A DNA stretch of 64,000 nt from Rhodococcus sp. 14-2483-1-2 (GCF_002259405.1 NZ_NPFW01000009.1:186001-250000), one strand, 5' to 3'; counted from the first letter of the stretch, positions 17,928 to 29,474 are shown. The notes: a model not told the origin generated them from the sequence alone. Numbers and translations: made by a program.

Positions 17928-18170
17928 ATGAGCACCGAGGTCAACCCGACACTTCCGTTGGCGTTCGATCTCGCGTGGATGGGTGCGGTTGTTCTGTGGC
18001 TGGGCCTCGTGGCTGCCGCGTGGGTGTCGATTCTTCGGAGCAACAAGGCTCGTCGGGGATCCGCGTTCTGGTGGTGTCTGCTCGTCTTGCTCATGCCGAT
18101 CACCGGTGCGCTGATCTGGTTCGTCGCCCGCCCGCGCAACTTCGATACCGATCAGCGCACGAGTTCGTAG
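17928..18170 (+). CDS. Small two-helix membrane protein, PLDc_N-like
   Basis: This 80-residue protein has two transmembrane helices (about residues 14-36 and 47-68). The second ends in LLMPITGALIWFVARPR, again resembling the PLD N-terminal-like membrane domain, so it is a distant relative of the small protein on the other side of the siderophore-binding gene. ATG 17928 follows a GGGGTGAG stretch; GTG 17922 is an alternative start. Its function is unknown. Its 3' end overlaps the convergent GNAT gene by 19 bp. Confidence 0.6.
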   Translation: MSTEVNPTLPLAFDLAWMGAVVLWLGLVAAAWVSILRSNKARRGSAFWWCLLVLLMPITGALIWFVARPRNFDTDQRTSS

Positions 18171-18590
18171 CGCGCCAGCCACAGTCCCGTCAGTACTTCC
18201 TGATCCTCGGTGTGCACAAAGCCGAGTGATTCGTACAACCTGCGGGCCGGCGCGTTGTCTCGTCCGGTGGCCACCTGCACACGTTGTCCCACAATCGAAT
18301 CCAGCATGCCAGTGACCAACCTGCGTCCGATGCCCTGTCGGTGAGCGTGCGGTGCGACAATCAGACGGTCGATCTCGGCCTCGGACCACGCTGCAGCGCC
18401 GAGGATTTCGTCACTCTCCCGCGCGACGAGCCAGTGGACCTGTGCAGCGCACAGATCGTCCACCGACTCGTGCAGCAAAGGGATTCGGTCGTCGCCGATC
18501 AGTCCCGCCTCGACTGCATACGACGCCCTCTGCACCGCGAGAATCTGCTCGGCCAACGGTCGATCAGAAGAAGGGTCGACGCGAACGATC

Positions 18591-18604
<14 letters not shown>
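18152..18604 (-). CDS. GNAT-family N-acetyltransferase
   Basis: This 150-residue GNAT has the acetyl-CoA pyrophosphate-binding motif in IDRLIVAPHAHRQGIGRRLV (about residues 78-97) and the C-terminal NAPARRLYESLGF segment. The substrate is unknown. The start GTG 18604 lies inside the 3' end of the aldo/keto reductase gene (14-bp overlap), so the two are translationally coupled. Confidence 0.8.
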
Positions 18605-19565
<961 letters not shown>

Positions 19566-19629
19566 GTACTCGACCATAGAGAAGTAAAAGCGTTGTCGCT
19601 TGGACTCACCGGGCGACTAGCATCGCCGC

Positions 19630-20541
19630 ATGGCTCTTCCGCACTCGAAGGTGTATTTCGGCGACCGCTTGGTGGACGCGCAGGAGGCGACGCTCGGGGT
19701 CGCGACCTCGGCCGTTCTGTACGGGCTCAGCGTCTACACGGTGTTCCCGGTTCAGGTGGACGGTGATCGGCGTACGGCTTTCCGGTTGCTCGATCACTAT
19801 CAGCGACTCGTCGAATCCTGCAAGATCATCGGCATCGACACGTTCGCCTCGCAGTGGACGTTCGAGAAGTTCGTGCAGGCGACGCGCGATGTGGTCGCCG
19901 CCAACGCCCCGACGACCGAGGTCTACGTTCGAGCTACCGTCCACGTGGACGAGTCGATCCCCGGAACGCGGGTGCGTGGCCTGCACACCACGGTGTCCAT
20001 CTTCCTGTACGACGCCAATCCCATTGTCCCGCAGGACGGCATGCGGTTGAAGACAAGTGTCTGGCGTCGAATTCCCGACTATGCCATTCCCTCCCGTGCC
20101 AAGGTGAACGGTGCGTACGTCAATTCCGTTCTGGCCAAACAGGATGCAATCGACAGTGGCTTCGACGACTGCATCTTCCTCGACATCAACGGCCATGTCT
20201 GCGAACTCAGTGCCGCGAACATCTTCCTCGTGCGGAACGGAGTGCTCGTCACCCCCGACGTCACCAGCGACATTCTCGACGGCATCAACCGTCGGACGAT
20301 TCTGACCCTGGCGCGCGAAGAAGGGCTGACCGTCCAGGAGCGCACCGTCGATCTCACCGAGCTGTACATCGCCGACGAGGTCTTCGTCTGCGGCACGTCG
20401 GCCGGAGTAGCCCCGGTGTACGAGATCGATGGTCGCGCAATAGGAACGAAGCAGTCGGGCCCGGTGACACTCACTCTACGAAAGCGTCACCAGGCCGCGC
20501 TCACCAGCGACGAAGTGCACGGCTGGGTGAGTGTGCTGTGA
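19630..20541 (+). CDS. Class IV aminotransferase (branched-chain-type)
   Basis: This PLP enzyme of 303 residues is of the BCAT/D-amino-acid aminotransferase fold. The Schiff-base lysine is Lys158 in IPSRAKVNGAYVNSVLAK, followed by the family signature CELSAANIFLVRNG (about residues 195-208) with its conserved Glu. The sequence is closest in style to IlvE-like enzymes that transaminate leucine, isoleucine and valine, but 4-amino-4-deoxychorismate lyase relatives share the fold, so substrate specificity is open. It stands alone, convergent with the serine hydrolase. Confidence 0.83.
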   Translation: MALPHSKVYFGDRLVDAQEATLGVATSAVLYGLSVYTVFPVQVDGDRRTAFRLLDHYQRLVESCKIIGIDTFASQWTFEKFVQATRDVVAANAPTTEVYVRATVHVDESIPGTRVRGLHTTVSIFLYDANPIVPQDGMRLKTSVWRRIPDYAIPSRAKVNGAYVNSVLAKQDAIDSGFDDCIFLDINGHVCELSAANIFLVRNGVLVTPDVTSDILDGINRRTILTLAREEGLTVQERTVDLTELYIADEVFVCGTSAGVAPVYEIDGRAIGTKQSGPVTLTLRKRHQAALTSDEVHGWVSVL

Positions 20542-20544
20542 GTG

Positions 20545-21693
20545 CTACGCCGGGCAGGTCGAGGTGAGTCCGGCGATCAATGCTTCGGTGGCCGGCTGTT
20601 CGAGTGGGTCGGCGGCGGGGTTCGACCCGGCCGTGGTCCAGGCCAGCGATACCTGACGCTGCCCGTCCGGGCTCGAGAACGCGTAGGTGCGGTAGCCGAA
20701 GCCGTTGCCGCGGTTGCCGAACACGAGCTCACCCGAACCCGGGTTGCACGCGTCTCCGCCCAGCAGCAGGCCGAGTCCGTACGTGGATGGCGTCACGACC
20801 TGCATCTCGTCGATCAGGTTCTGCGGGATCAGCGTGCCGTCGAACAGCGCTCTGAAGAAGGTGTTCATGTCTGCCACGGTGGAGACCACGGCAGCCCCCG
20901 ACGACCAGATACTGGCGTCGTAATCGGTGACGTCGGTGTAGGTTCCGTTCCCCAGCACGTAGCCGTGCAACGCGTCGGGGTCGAGCGTGGAATCGGTGGG
21001 GTACGTCGAGTCGGTCATCTCCAGCGGATCGAAGATCCTGTCCTGCAACGACTGTCCGATGGACTTGCCATCGAGGTCGGCGACGATCTGACCGAGCAGG
21101 ACGTAGTTGGTGTTGGCGTAGCCGAATTCCTGACCGGGCTCACTCGTCCAGGGCATGGACACAGCCCGGTCGATCAGTTCGTCGTCGGTGACGGCATCGG
21201 TTGCGCGTGCGGCGATCTGCTCGGCGGAATCGAATCCGGTGAAGTAGTCGGGAACGCCACTGGTGTGATCGAGTAGTTGGCGAACGGTGACCGGCTTGGG
21301 TAGTACTCCGGGAAGCAGTTCGTCGACCTGCTGATCGAGCTCGAGTTTCCCCTCGTCCACGAGTTGGAGCACCACGGCAGCAACCATGGCCTTGGTGACG
21401 CTGGCGATGCGGACCGGATCCTCGGCGGACGCAGCCTCGGTACCGTCGCGCTCGACGAGACCGGCCGCTCCCGACCACGAATCCTCGCCGTCGCGTATCT
21501 GCGCGACAGCGGCGACGGATCCGGCGTCGACCAGGGCGTCCAGGGCTGCCTGAACGTCGTCGGTCTTGATGCTCCCTGTGGAGGGCGTGGTGGTGGTCGG
21601 CTCGACGGTGGACGGCTCGTCCGTCGACGAGCATCCACTGACCAGCAGGGATGTCGACACTGTGAGGGCGGCGAGGATTCGTAGCTTGCTCAT
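20545..21693 (-). CDS. Beta-lactamase-like serine hydrolase lipoprotein
   Basis: This 382-residue class C beta-lactamase/D,D-carboxypeptidase-fold protein is exported as a lipoprotein (lipobox LLVSGC, Cys21). The SxxK nucleophile motif is SVTK (Ser98, Lys101) and the YxN motif is in EFGYANTNY. LLDHTSGVPDYF is the usual conserved block. The third motif, normally HxG or KTG, reads NRG in VFGNRGNGFGY, which is unusual. It probably acts on peptidoglycan peptides or an ester. The N-terminal 20-40 region is a Thr/Ser-rich linker. Confidence 0.82.
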   Translation of the reverse strand: MSKLRILAALTVSTSLLVSGCSSTDEPSTVEPTTTTPSTGSIKTDDVQAALDALVDAGSVAAVAQIRDGEDSWSGAAGLVERDGTEAASAEDPVRIASVTKAMVAAVVLQLVDEGKLELDQQVDELLPGVLPKPVTVRQLLDHTSGVPDYFTGFDSAEQIAARATDAVTDDELIDRAVSMPWTSEPGQEFGYANTNYVLLGQIVADLDGKSIGQSLQDRIFDPLEMTDSTYPTDSTLDPDALHGYVLGNGTYTDVTDYDASIWSSGAAVVSTVADMNTFFRALFDGTLIPQNLIDEMQVVTPSTYGLGLLLGGDACNPGSGELVFGNRGNGFGYRTYAFSSPDGQRQVSLAWTTAGSNPAADPLEQPATEALIAGLTSTCPA

Positions 21694-21786
21694 GTCTTCG
21701 ACGCTAACGCCGACCTGCGAAGGATTTCAGTGTCAAATGTCAGTGATTTTCGATGAGTGGACGCACCGCATCGTTCGGCGCGCTGG

Positions 21787-23305
<1,519 letters not shown>

Positions 23306-23312
23306 GAGCAGA

Positions 23313-23340
23313 CGGCGGCAGGCATCCGGGCCTGCCGCCG
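23313..23340. terminator. Bidirectional terminator hairpin
   Basis: The perfect 11-bp stem CGGCGGCAGGC/GCCTGCCGCCG with a six-base loop lies between the convergent hydrolase and RraA-like genes, eight bases from each. No strong T-run follows, which is common in this GC range. Confidence 0.7.
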
Positions 23341-23348
23341 TTCGTGGG

Positions 23349-23828
23349 CTAGACCGCGACGACGCCGTCGTGGTCGCTGTAGACGATCTCGCCCGGGTTG
23401 AAGGTGACTCCGCCGAAGCTGACCGGCACGTTCTTCTCACCCGATCCGGTTTGCGTGCTCTTGCGCGGGTTCGTTCCCAGTGCCTTGACGCCGATGTCGA
23501 GTGTGCGCAGGATCGCCGAGTCGCGTACCGCGCCGTTGACGATGACTCCGGCCCATCCGTTGGTGACACCTCGGCCCGCGATGATGTCTCCGACCAGTGC
23601 GGTGTGAACGCTTGCATCGCCGTCGACCACCAGAACGCCACCGTTGCCCGGCTCGCTCAGCGTCTGCTTGACCAAGAGATTGTCCTGGAAGCAGCGGATG
23701 GTGGTGATGGGCCCCGCGAATTCGGTGTGCTTGCCGAACTGGATGAACTGGGTGTCGCAGCTGCGGATGTCGGGACCGATCTCGTCGGCCAGATCAGCTG
23801 TTGCCTTGAATTCCACAGGTGAAGTCAT
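23349..23828 (-). CDS. rraA: RraA-family protein
   Basis: This 159-residue RraA/4-hydroxy-4-methyl-2-oxoglutarate aldolase-like protein shows [20 protein letters not shown], the [19 protein letters not shown] block and the [15 protein letters not shown] motif, where the Arg-Asp pair binds substrate or metal in the aldolases. In Mycobacteriales the protein is called RraA (RNase E inhibitor homologue), but its true role is uncertain and aldolase or decarboxylase activity is equally possible. It is the first gene of no operon and ends at the shared hairpin. Confidence 0.85.
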   Translation of the reverse strand: MTSPVEFKATADLADEIGPDIRSCDTQFIQFGKHTEFAGPITTIRCFQDNLLVKQTLSEPGNGGVLVVDGDASVHTALVGDIIAGRGVTNGWAGVIVNGAVRDSAILRTLDIGVKALGTNPRKSTQTGSGEKNVPVSFGGVTFNPGEIVYSDHDGVVAV

Positions 23829-23852
23829 GCGGCACAGACTATCGCTCGCTCG

Positions 23853-24236
23853 TCAGCCCCGGCCGTGACGCCGTTCGTAGTCGTCGCGAGTGCGGTCGGC
23901 CCGGCTCTGCGCCTTGGCGTTGATCAACTGCGGGTCGAGGCCGTGGATCAGCAGACGATGCCGCCGATAGACGTTCATCAGGGCAATCGAGAAGTACACC
24001 AGCGGGATGAACAGCAGCGACATCATCGCCAGGGACATCCACAGCGGCCCCGGGATCAGCAGGAACAGCAGCAGTAGCGGGATGACGGGCACGGTGAATC
24101 GGGCGATGTAGCGGACCTGGGCGCCGTTACCCACGAGATCCTTGCGGACCCAGTCCTGCATGGATTCGGGCAGCGTGCGGCCGAACGAATAGCCCAGAAA
24201 CTGCAGTGGAGTAGGCGTCGTGCGTTCGGTGGTCAT
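23853..24236 (-). CDS. DUF5313 membrane protein
   Basis: This 127-residue protein matches the DUF5313 family of Mycobacteriales. It has an N-terminal amphipathic part (PLQFLGYSFGRTLPESMQDW), two transmembrane helices (about residues 49-64 and 66-90) and a basic C-terminal tail. Its function is unknown. It is 24 bp upstream of the RraA-like gene on the same strand, so the two may be cotranscribed. Confidence 0.7.
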   Translation of the reverse strand: MTTERTTPTPLQFLGYSFGRTLPESMQDWVRKDLVGNGAQVRYIARFTVPVIPLLLLFLLIPGPLWMSLAMMSLLFIPLVYFSIALMNVYRRHRLLIHGLDPQLINAKAQSRADRTRDDYERRHGRG

Positions 24237-24356
24237 CGCGCAATGCTAGTCCCACAAGAGTTGGTACAAGTCACCGTTGACTGCGGTTTATCTCATATGT
24301 GACGATAACGTCAGTTGATACGCCGTTGTTCGGACATCGGAAGAGGCTCCTCGGAC

Positions 24357-25397
24357 ATGATCGATCGCAGAACCCTGCTCGGCGCGCTGGGTGCCGCAAC
24401 GATCTCCGGAGTTGCCCTCTCGACGTTGCCGTCTGCGACCGCATCGGCATCGCCCACTCCGGGCGCCGGTGGAGTGATCGACGTCCATTCGCACATGGTT
24501 CCCGACTTCTACCTGCGTGAGGCCATCGCGTCGGGCATCGTCTTTCCCGACGGTATGCCGAAGTGGCCGAGCTGGTCGGTCGGTGAACACCTGCAGATGA
24601 TGGACGGTTGCGGCATCGACAGCGCGATCCTGTCCGTCTCGTCACCCGGGGTGCATTTCGGCGACGACGGCAAGGCCGCCGATCTCGCCCGACGCGTCAA
24701 CGATTTCGGTGCCGGGGTGGTGGCGAGCGAACCCCGACTCGGATTCTTTGCGTCGCTACCGCTGCCGAACGTCGTCGACTCGACGGCCGAGGCCATCCGA
24801 GCGCTCGATCGACTCGGTGCCGACGGCGTGACGGTGATGTCCAACGCCGGCGGCATGTACCTGGGCAACGCCGTGCTGACGCCCTTGCTTGCGGCGCTGG
24901 ACGCGCGATCGGCGGTCGTGTTCGTACATCCCACGTCACCGCCGAATGCTGCTGCGGTATCGCTCGGGCGTCCGGCACCGATGATCGAGTTCCTTTTCGA
25001 CACAGCGCGAACCGTCGTCGATCTGATTCTGCTGGGCGTGGTCGATCGATTCCCGAACATTCGCTGGGTGTTCACTCACGGCGGTGGAGTTCTGCCGCTG
25101 CTGGCGGACCGGGTCGATTTCTTCCGTACCCAGGTGGGCCTGGGGACCCCGACCACGCCGGATGTGCTGCAGCGCTTGTGGTTCGACCTCGCCGGAACTC
25201 CTATCCCGCGGCAGTTGCCCGCGTTGCTGTCGAGCGTCGGCCCCGATCGTCTGGTGTACGGCAGCGACTACTGCTTCACGCCGATCGCCGCGGTACAGGA
25301 GCAGCTGCGATCACTCGACGCCGGTGCCGCGAACGGCGGACTCGGGAACTGGCGCGCAGCCACATCCGGCAACGCCCGCCGACTGCTCGATCTCTGA
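24357..25397 (+). CDS. Exported amidohydrolase 2 family protein
   Basis: This 346-residue metal-dependent hydrolase of the ACMSD/amidohydrolase 2 family begins with a probable Tat signal (DRRTLLGALGAA, residues 3-14, and hydrophobic stretch to Ala-Ser-Ala near 31). The metal-binding HxH is in IDVHSHMVP (His44, His46), a further ligand is in WVFTHGGG, and the catalytic Asp is in VYGSDYCF. Most relatives are cytosolic decarboxylases, so export is noteworthy. ATG 24357 follows AGAGG; an ATG at 24315 would add 14 residues before the signal. Confidence 0.8.
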   Translation: MIDRRTLLGALGAATISGVALSTLPSATASASPTPGAGGVIDVHSHMVPDFYLREAIASGIVFPDGMPKWPSWSVGEHLQMMDGCGIDSAILSVSSPGVHFGDDGKAADLARRVNDFGAGVVASEPRLGFFASLPLPNVVDSTAEAIRALDRLGADGVTVMSNAGGMYLGNAVLTPLLAALDARSAVVFVHPTSPPNAAAVSLGRPAPMIEFLFDTARTVVDLILLGVVDRFPNIRWVFTHGGGVLPLLADRVDFFRTQVGLGTPTTPDVLQRLWFDLAGTPIPRQLPALLSSVGPDRLVYGSDYCFTPIAAVQEQLRSLDAGAANGGLGNWRAATSGNARRLLDL

Positions 25398-25420
25398 ACC
25401 GAAAGAGGTGGACACTGCCG

Positions 25421-25714
25421 ATGAAAACGCAAGCACTGCAACCGATCTCCGAGCACTGGGATTGGCAGATGAATGCCGCCTGCCGCTCGATGCCGGTCTC
25501 GATGTTCTACCCGCCCCTGGGTCTACGGGGATACTCGCTGCGAAACCTCGAGCGACAGGCGAAGCTCGTGTGCGATCGATGCCCCGTGATCGAGCGCTGC
25601 CTGCAACACGCACTCGACTCCGACGAAAGGCACGGAGTCTGGGGTGGATCGACCGCACACGAGCGGTCCGCGATGGTTCGCGTCAGCCCTGACGAGCGGC
25701 GTTCGCGACAATGA
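25421..25714 (+). CDS. WhiB-family iron-sulfur regulator
   Basis: This 97-residue Wbl protein has the four cluster-binding cysteines Cys21 (NAAC), Cys51, Cys54 and Cys60 (CDRCPVIERC) and the GVWGG turn that contacts the sigma factor. There is no AT-hook, so it is not WhiB7-like; the subgroup is unclear. It should bind a redox-sensitive 4Fe-4S cluster and modulate SigA-dependent transcription. It is 23 bp downstream of the amidohydrolase on the same strand. The basic C-terminal tail (PDERRSRQ) probably touches DNA. Confidence 0.9.
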   Translation: MKTQALQPISEHWDWQMNAACRSMPVSMFYPPLGLRGYSLRNLERQAKLVCDRCPVIERCLQHALDSDERHGVWGGSTAHERSAMVRVSPDERRSRQ

Positions 25715-26489
25715 CATCGCGAATGTACTGCGCCAAGCCCGACGCAATGTCGTTGTAGTGCTTGGCGAATCGCTCGTCTGCGATGTACATCTCCGCGAGG
25801 TTCACCTGCATCTCGTAACCGCAGTCGTAGTACCGCTCGATGGAAGCCCGATGCCGTTCGGCCAGTAACCCGGCCTCGGCGGAATCCGGCGACACACCCC
25901 GCTGCATCGCGGCCGCGAGATCCGCTTCCAGCACATCCGTTTCGGCCTTGACGGCCTTCCAATCGTCCTTGGTGAACGACGCCGTTCGCTGCTGTGACTG
26001 CTTCCACTCGTCGGTCTCGCCCCAGCGTTGCTCGGCTTCCTCGGCGTACTCCTCGCCGGGCCAGTTGTCACCGAAGATCTCGCGCTGCTCCTCGGGAGTC
26101 AGTTGCATACCCATCTTCTTCGCCTCCATCATCTTGTCCACGGCCGCAGCCATTGCGTGCAAGTGATCGATCCGCTCGTTCAACAACTCTCGTTGCCGAC
26201 GCAGATGCGCCATGGCATCGGCCGCCGGGTCGTCGAGCAACGCCGCGATGGCGTCGAGCGCAAACCCGAGTTCGCGGTAGGTCAGCACCTGATGCAGCCG
26301 TTCGACATCGGCCGACGAGTACGTCCGATAGCCCTTCGGGGTTCTACCCGACGGCACCACCAACGCGATCTCGTCGTAATGATGCAGCGTTCTGACGCTG
26401 ACACCGACCAACCGTGCGACGGCGCCGACCTGCATGCCGACCTGGACGTCAACCGAACTGTTCGCGGACGAATCACTCACGAAGGACAC
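25683..26489 (-). CDS. MerR-family regulator with TipAS-type domain
   Basis: This 268-residue protein (from GTG 26489) has a MerR winged helix (MQVGAVARLVGVSVRTLHHY, about residues 23-42). A coiled coil follows (LRRQRELLNERIDHLHAM), then a C-terminal TipAS drug-recognition domain (LTPEEQREIFGDNW through the conserved HYNDIASGLAQYIRD). TipA homologues sense thiopeptides and other antibiotics and autoactivate. A promoter with a 19-bp spacer overlaps this start, so translation may really begin at the GTG three codons later or at Met23. The 3' end overlaps the convergent WhiB gene by 32 bp. Confidence 0.85.
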   Translation of the reverse strand: MSFVSDSSANSSVDVQVGMQVGAVARLVGVSVRTLHHYDEIALVVPSGRTPKGYRTYSSADVERLHQVLTYRELGFALDAIAALLDDPAADAMAHLRRQRELLNERIDHLHAMAAAVDKMMEAKKMGMQLTPEEQREIFGDNWPGEEYAEEAEQRWGETDEWKQSQQRTASFTKDDWKAVKAETDVLEADLAAAMQRGVSPDSAEAGLLAERHRASIERYYDCGYEMQVNLAEMYIADERFAKHYNDIASGLAQYIRDVIVANAARQG

Positions 26490-26518
26490 TGTGCTGCCTC
26501 CCGTGGCGTGAGGGTCAA
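26488..26518 (-). promoter_or_regulatory. MerR-type promoter of the TipA-like gene
   Basis: On the minus strand TTGACC (26518-26513) and CACAGT (26493-26488) are separated by 19 bp. The spacer holds the near-palindrome CCTCACG-CCA-CGGGAGG with one mismatch. The same TTGACCCTCAC beginning occurs before the MerR gene at 8606. The geometry implies autoactivation by a MerR protein and a leaderless message. Confidence 0.5.
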
Positions 26519-26538
26519 GCCGCGCTGCTGGCCTCCAT

Positions 26539-26561
26539 GGTCGTTCCGCAGGCTCCACTCC
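26539..26561 (-). repeat. Dispersed 23-nt repeat, copy 1
   Basis: This is one copy of a 23-base sequence beginning GGAGTGGAGCCTGCGG (minus strand) that recurs exactly at 56065-56087 and four times at 59483-59601. It ends against the stop codon of the lipase gene and is about 50 bp upstream of the TipA-like regulator, pointing toward that gene. Confidence 0.85.
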
Positions 26562-27766
26562 TAACGGGTCACACGTTCGCAGCCGGAGGTGGATTCTCCG
26601 GCGAGCCGCTGCCCGAGCCAATCGTATGCGCCGGGACGGCCGTTGGTCTGCGCCAGCGAATGATCCCCGGGAACCAGTTCGAGGCGAACCGACGCTCCCG
26701 CAGCGCACCACTGGTCCTGCACGGCCTCGGCACCTTCCTTGGGAATGAGGAAGTCCTGCAGACCCTGGTAGATGTAGATCGGTGCGTCCGGCTTCGTCTG
26801 GCCCATCCGGTTCTCTTCGACGACGGCCTTGGTGATCGGGTGGTCGAAGACATCGGGCACGTTGGAGAGGTTTCGCTGGTCCAGCAGCAACAGTCCCGAA
26901 TACGACAACACATCGACGCATTGATCCTTCTGCGCCAAAGCCAGTCGCTTTCCGTTGTCGTTGGCGAGCTCCCGCATCTCCGGGTACTCCCTGGACAACC
27001 CGATCGTCGCCGCAGTGAACAGACCGGAACCGATCTGGCCGTTCAGTGAGGTCTGCAGAATCTTGTAGTCGGTGGGCGGGCCACCGAACGCGACACCGGC
27101 GATGTTCAACTCTGGCGCGTACTCGGGAGCCAACTGCGCGGCCCAACCGGAGGCGATGGCACCGCCGGAGTAACCGGTGATGCCGATCGGAGCGTCCGCA
27201 GCCACTCCTGCACTCCGGGATGCGCGTAAGCCGTCGAGCACGGTGTGTCCGGAGACGAGACCGGCCGAATAGGCCTGCCGAGGACCCTGGTAGTCGGTGA
27301 CGACCACCGTGTAACCGCGGTCGAGCAGAATCCGGACCTGGTCGATTTCCTTGTTGTTGCCCCGCGGCAGGGTGTACGACGGCGCGCACTGATTACCCAG
27401 TGAGTCCGTTGCCTCGTTGTACGCGATGACGGGACGATCTCCGGCTCCGGTCCAGGGCGCGGTGGGCGTCAGGACCGTCGTCGCCGCTGCGATGGGTCGG
27501 TTCTTGGAGTCGGTCGAGCGAAAGAGCAACTGCACGGACGACGCCTGGGGAGTCACCGCGACATCTCGACGGTTCAGCATCGTGCCTGGCTGCAGGTTCT
27601 CGAATCCGGCCGGCGGATCGAACCATGGATCACCGAGTGAGGTGGGGAGATACGCATCCGGATCGCTCGGCGGAGCGATGAAATCCTGCAGAGGATCGGC
27701 CTGGGCCGACCCTACGAACGACAGCATCAATGCTGCGGCTCCGGCCAGAACGAGTGCCTTGCGCAT
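26561..27766 (-). CDS. Secreted lipase/acylhydrolase (secretory lipase family)
   Basis: This 401-residue exported alpha/beta hydrolase of the LIP secretory-lipase family has a Sec signal peptide (MRKALVLAGAAALMLSFVGS, cleavage near AQA-DP). The nucleophile elbow is GYSGGAIASGWAA (about residues 198-210), with the Asp in YQGLQDFLIP and the His in PGDHSLAQ. Mycobacteriales homologues cleave triacylglycerols or other esters outside the cell. It starts at ATG 27766; two cysteines (about 144 and 294) may form a disulfide. It is divergent from gabD2. Confidence 0.87.
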   Translation of the reverse strand: MRKALVLAGAAALMLSFVGSAQADPLQDFIAPPSDPDAYLPTSLGDPWFDPPAGFENLQPGTMLNRRDVAVTPQASSVQLLFRSTDSKNRPIAAATTVLTPTAPWTGAGDRPVIAYNEATDSLGNQCAPSYTLPRGNNKEIDQVRILLDRGYTVVVTDYQGPRQAYSAGLVSGHTVLDGLRASRSAGVAADAPIGITGYSGGAIASGWAAQLAPEYAPELNIAGVAFGGPPTDYKILQTSLNGQIGSGLFTAATIGLSREYPEMRELANDNGKRLALAQKDQCVDVLSYSGLLLLDQRNLSNVPDVFDHPITKAVVEENRMGQTKPDAPIYIYQGLQDFLIPKEGAEAVQDQWCAAGASVRLELVPGDHSLAQTNGRPGAYDWLGQRLAGESTSGCERVTR

Positions 27767-27920
27767 GTGTTTCCCACCCTGTTGCTCCGTACGCCCCGAC
27801 GTCCGGTAGACCACGGACCATCGTGCCATACGGTGGCGCGATTTCGGGTCTGTGAACTGAGCCAGCGAGCAGGTAGGTTGTCTGTTACTCAGAACACTAC
27901 TCACCAGTAGGGACACGTCC

Positions 27921-29474
27921 ATGCCAGCACCGTCCGCCTCGACCTTCTCCCGGCTCGCCGATCTCATCGCCATCCCCGACGCCGAATCGCGGCCGACGAA
28001 GACCATCACCGAGGTGTTCACCGGCAAGGAGCTGGCGACCATCCCGGTCGGCACCGCCGCCGACGCGACCGCCGCGATCGCCCGCGTTCGCTCAGCTCAG
28101 GTGGCATGGGCCAAGCGTCCCGTGTCCGAGCGCGCCGAGATCTTCCACCGCTACCGCGACCTGGTGCTCGCCCACCGCGACGAGCTGATGGACATGGCGC
28201 AGGCCGAGACGGGCAAGTCCCGCGCCGCTGCCCTCGAAGAGGTTCTCGACATCTCGATGACCGCGCGGCACTACGCGCGCACCGCCGCGAAGCTGCTGGC
28301 CCCGAAGAAGGTCACCGGCATGCTGCCCGTGCTGACCAAGACCCGGATCCGGTACCAGCCCAAGGGCGTCGTCGGAATCATCTCCCCGTGGAACTACCCG
28401 ATGACCCTCGCGGTGTCCGACGCCATCCCGGCACTGCTGGCAGGCAACGGCGTCGTGCTCAAGCCGGACAGCCAGACGCCCTACTGCGCGCTCGCCTGCG
28501 TCGAACTGCTCTACAAGGCAGGTCTGCCCCGTGACCTGTTCGCCGTGGTTCCCGGCCCGGGTTCGGCGGTGGGAACAGCCATCGTCGAGAACACCGAGTA
28601 CGTCATGTTCACCGGCTCCACCGCCACCGGTCAGCTCCTGGCCGAGCAGGCCGGGCGTCGACTCATCGGATTCTCCGCCGAGCTCGGCGGCAAGAACGCG
28701 ATGATCGTCGCCAAGGGTGCCAACCTCAGGGAAGTGTCCGACGCGGCCGTGCGGGCCTGCTTCTCCAACTCCGGCCAGCTCTGCATCTCCATCGAACGTA
28801 TCTACGTCGAGAAGTCGATCGCCGCGGAGTTCACCGAGAAGTTCGGTCAGCGGGTGCGCAACATGAGCCTCGGAGCCGACTACGAATTCGGCATCGAGAT
28901 GGGCAGCCTCATCTCCGAGGACCAGATCAAGACCGTCTCGGCCCACGTCGACGACGCCAAGGTCAAGGGCGCGACCGTCGTCGCAGGCGGCAAGGCCCGC
29001 CCCGACATCGGCCCGCTGTTCTACGAGCCGACGCTGCTGGCCAACGTCACCGAGGACATGGAATGCGCGGCAACCGAGACCTTCGGGCCGCTGGTGTCGA
29101 TCTACCCCGTCGCCGACGTCGACGAGGCCATCGAGAAGGCCAACGACACCGAGTACGGACTCAACGCCAGTGTGTGGGCCAAGACCAAGGCGCAGGGCGA
29201 AGCCATTGCAGCACGGCTGCATTCGGGCACCGTCAACGTCGACGAGGGCTACGCACCGACGTGGGGCACCACCGGCGCTCCGATGGGCGGCATGGGCGTG
29301 TCCGGTGTCGGACGCAGGCACGGCACCGAGGGCCTGCTCAAGTACACGGAGTCGCAGACCATCGCGACGACGCGTCTGCTCAATCTCGGTGGGCCGCGCG
29401 GACTTCCGCCGAAGCTGTGGGCAAAGATCATGCCGCCCTTCGTCAAGGCGCTGAAGTACATTCCGGGTCGGTAG
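27921..29474 (+). CDS. gabD2: Succinate-semialdehyde dehydrogenase, NADP-dependent
   Basis: This 517-residue aldehyde dehydrogenase is very like mycobacterial GabD2. It has the catalytic Glu in SAELGGKNAM (about residue 255), nucleophile Cys in SGQLCISIERIY (about 289), cofactor loop FTGSTATGQ and the C-terminal substrate-anchor region MGGMGVSGVGRRHG. It oxidises succinic semialdehyde (or related medium-chain aldehydes) to the acid, linking GABA catabolism to the TCA cycle. A short AGGGACACGTCC leader precedes ATG 27921. It stands alone. Confidence 0.88.
   Translation: MPAPSASTFSRLADLIAIPDAESRPTKTITEVFTGKELATIPVGTAADATAAIARVRSAQVAWAKRPVSERAEIFHRYRDLVLAHRDELMDMAQAETGKSRAAALEEVLDISMTARHYARTAAKLLAPKKVTGMLPVLTKTRIRYQPKGVVGIISPWNYPMTLAVSDAIPALLAGNGVVLKPDSQTPYCALACVELLYKAGLPRDLFAVVPGPGSAVGTAIVENTEYVMFTGSTATGQLLAEQAGRRLIGFSAELGGKNAMIVAKGANLREVSDAAVRACFSNSGQLCISIERIYVEKSIAAEFTEKFGQRVRNMSLGADYEFGIEMGSLISEDQIKTVSAHVDDAKVKGATVVAGGKARPDIGPLFYEPTLLANVTEDMECAATETFGPLVSIYPVADVDEAIEKANDTEYGLNASVWAKTKAQGEAIAARLHSGTVNVDEGYAPTWGTTGAPMGGMGVSGVGRRHGTEGLLKYTESQTIATTRLLNLGGPRGLPPKLWAKIMPPFVKALKYIPGR

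Noticed and set aside
25683..27389. 568-codon frame as a fusion of lipase region and MerR regulator
   Set aside because: The first 300 codons are out of frame with the clear lipase gene; the regulator has its own promoter and ribosome site.
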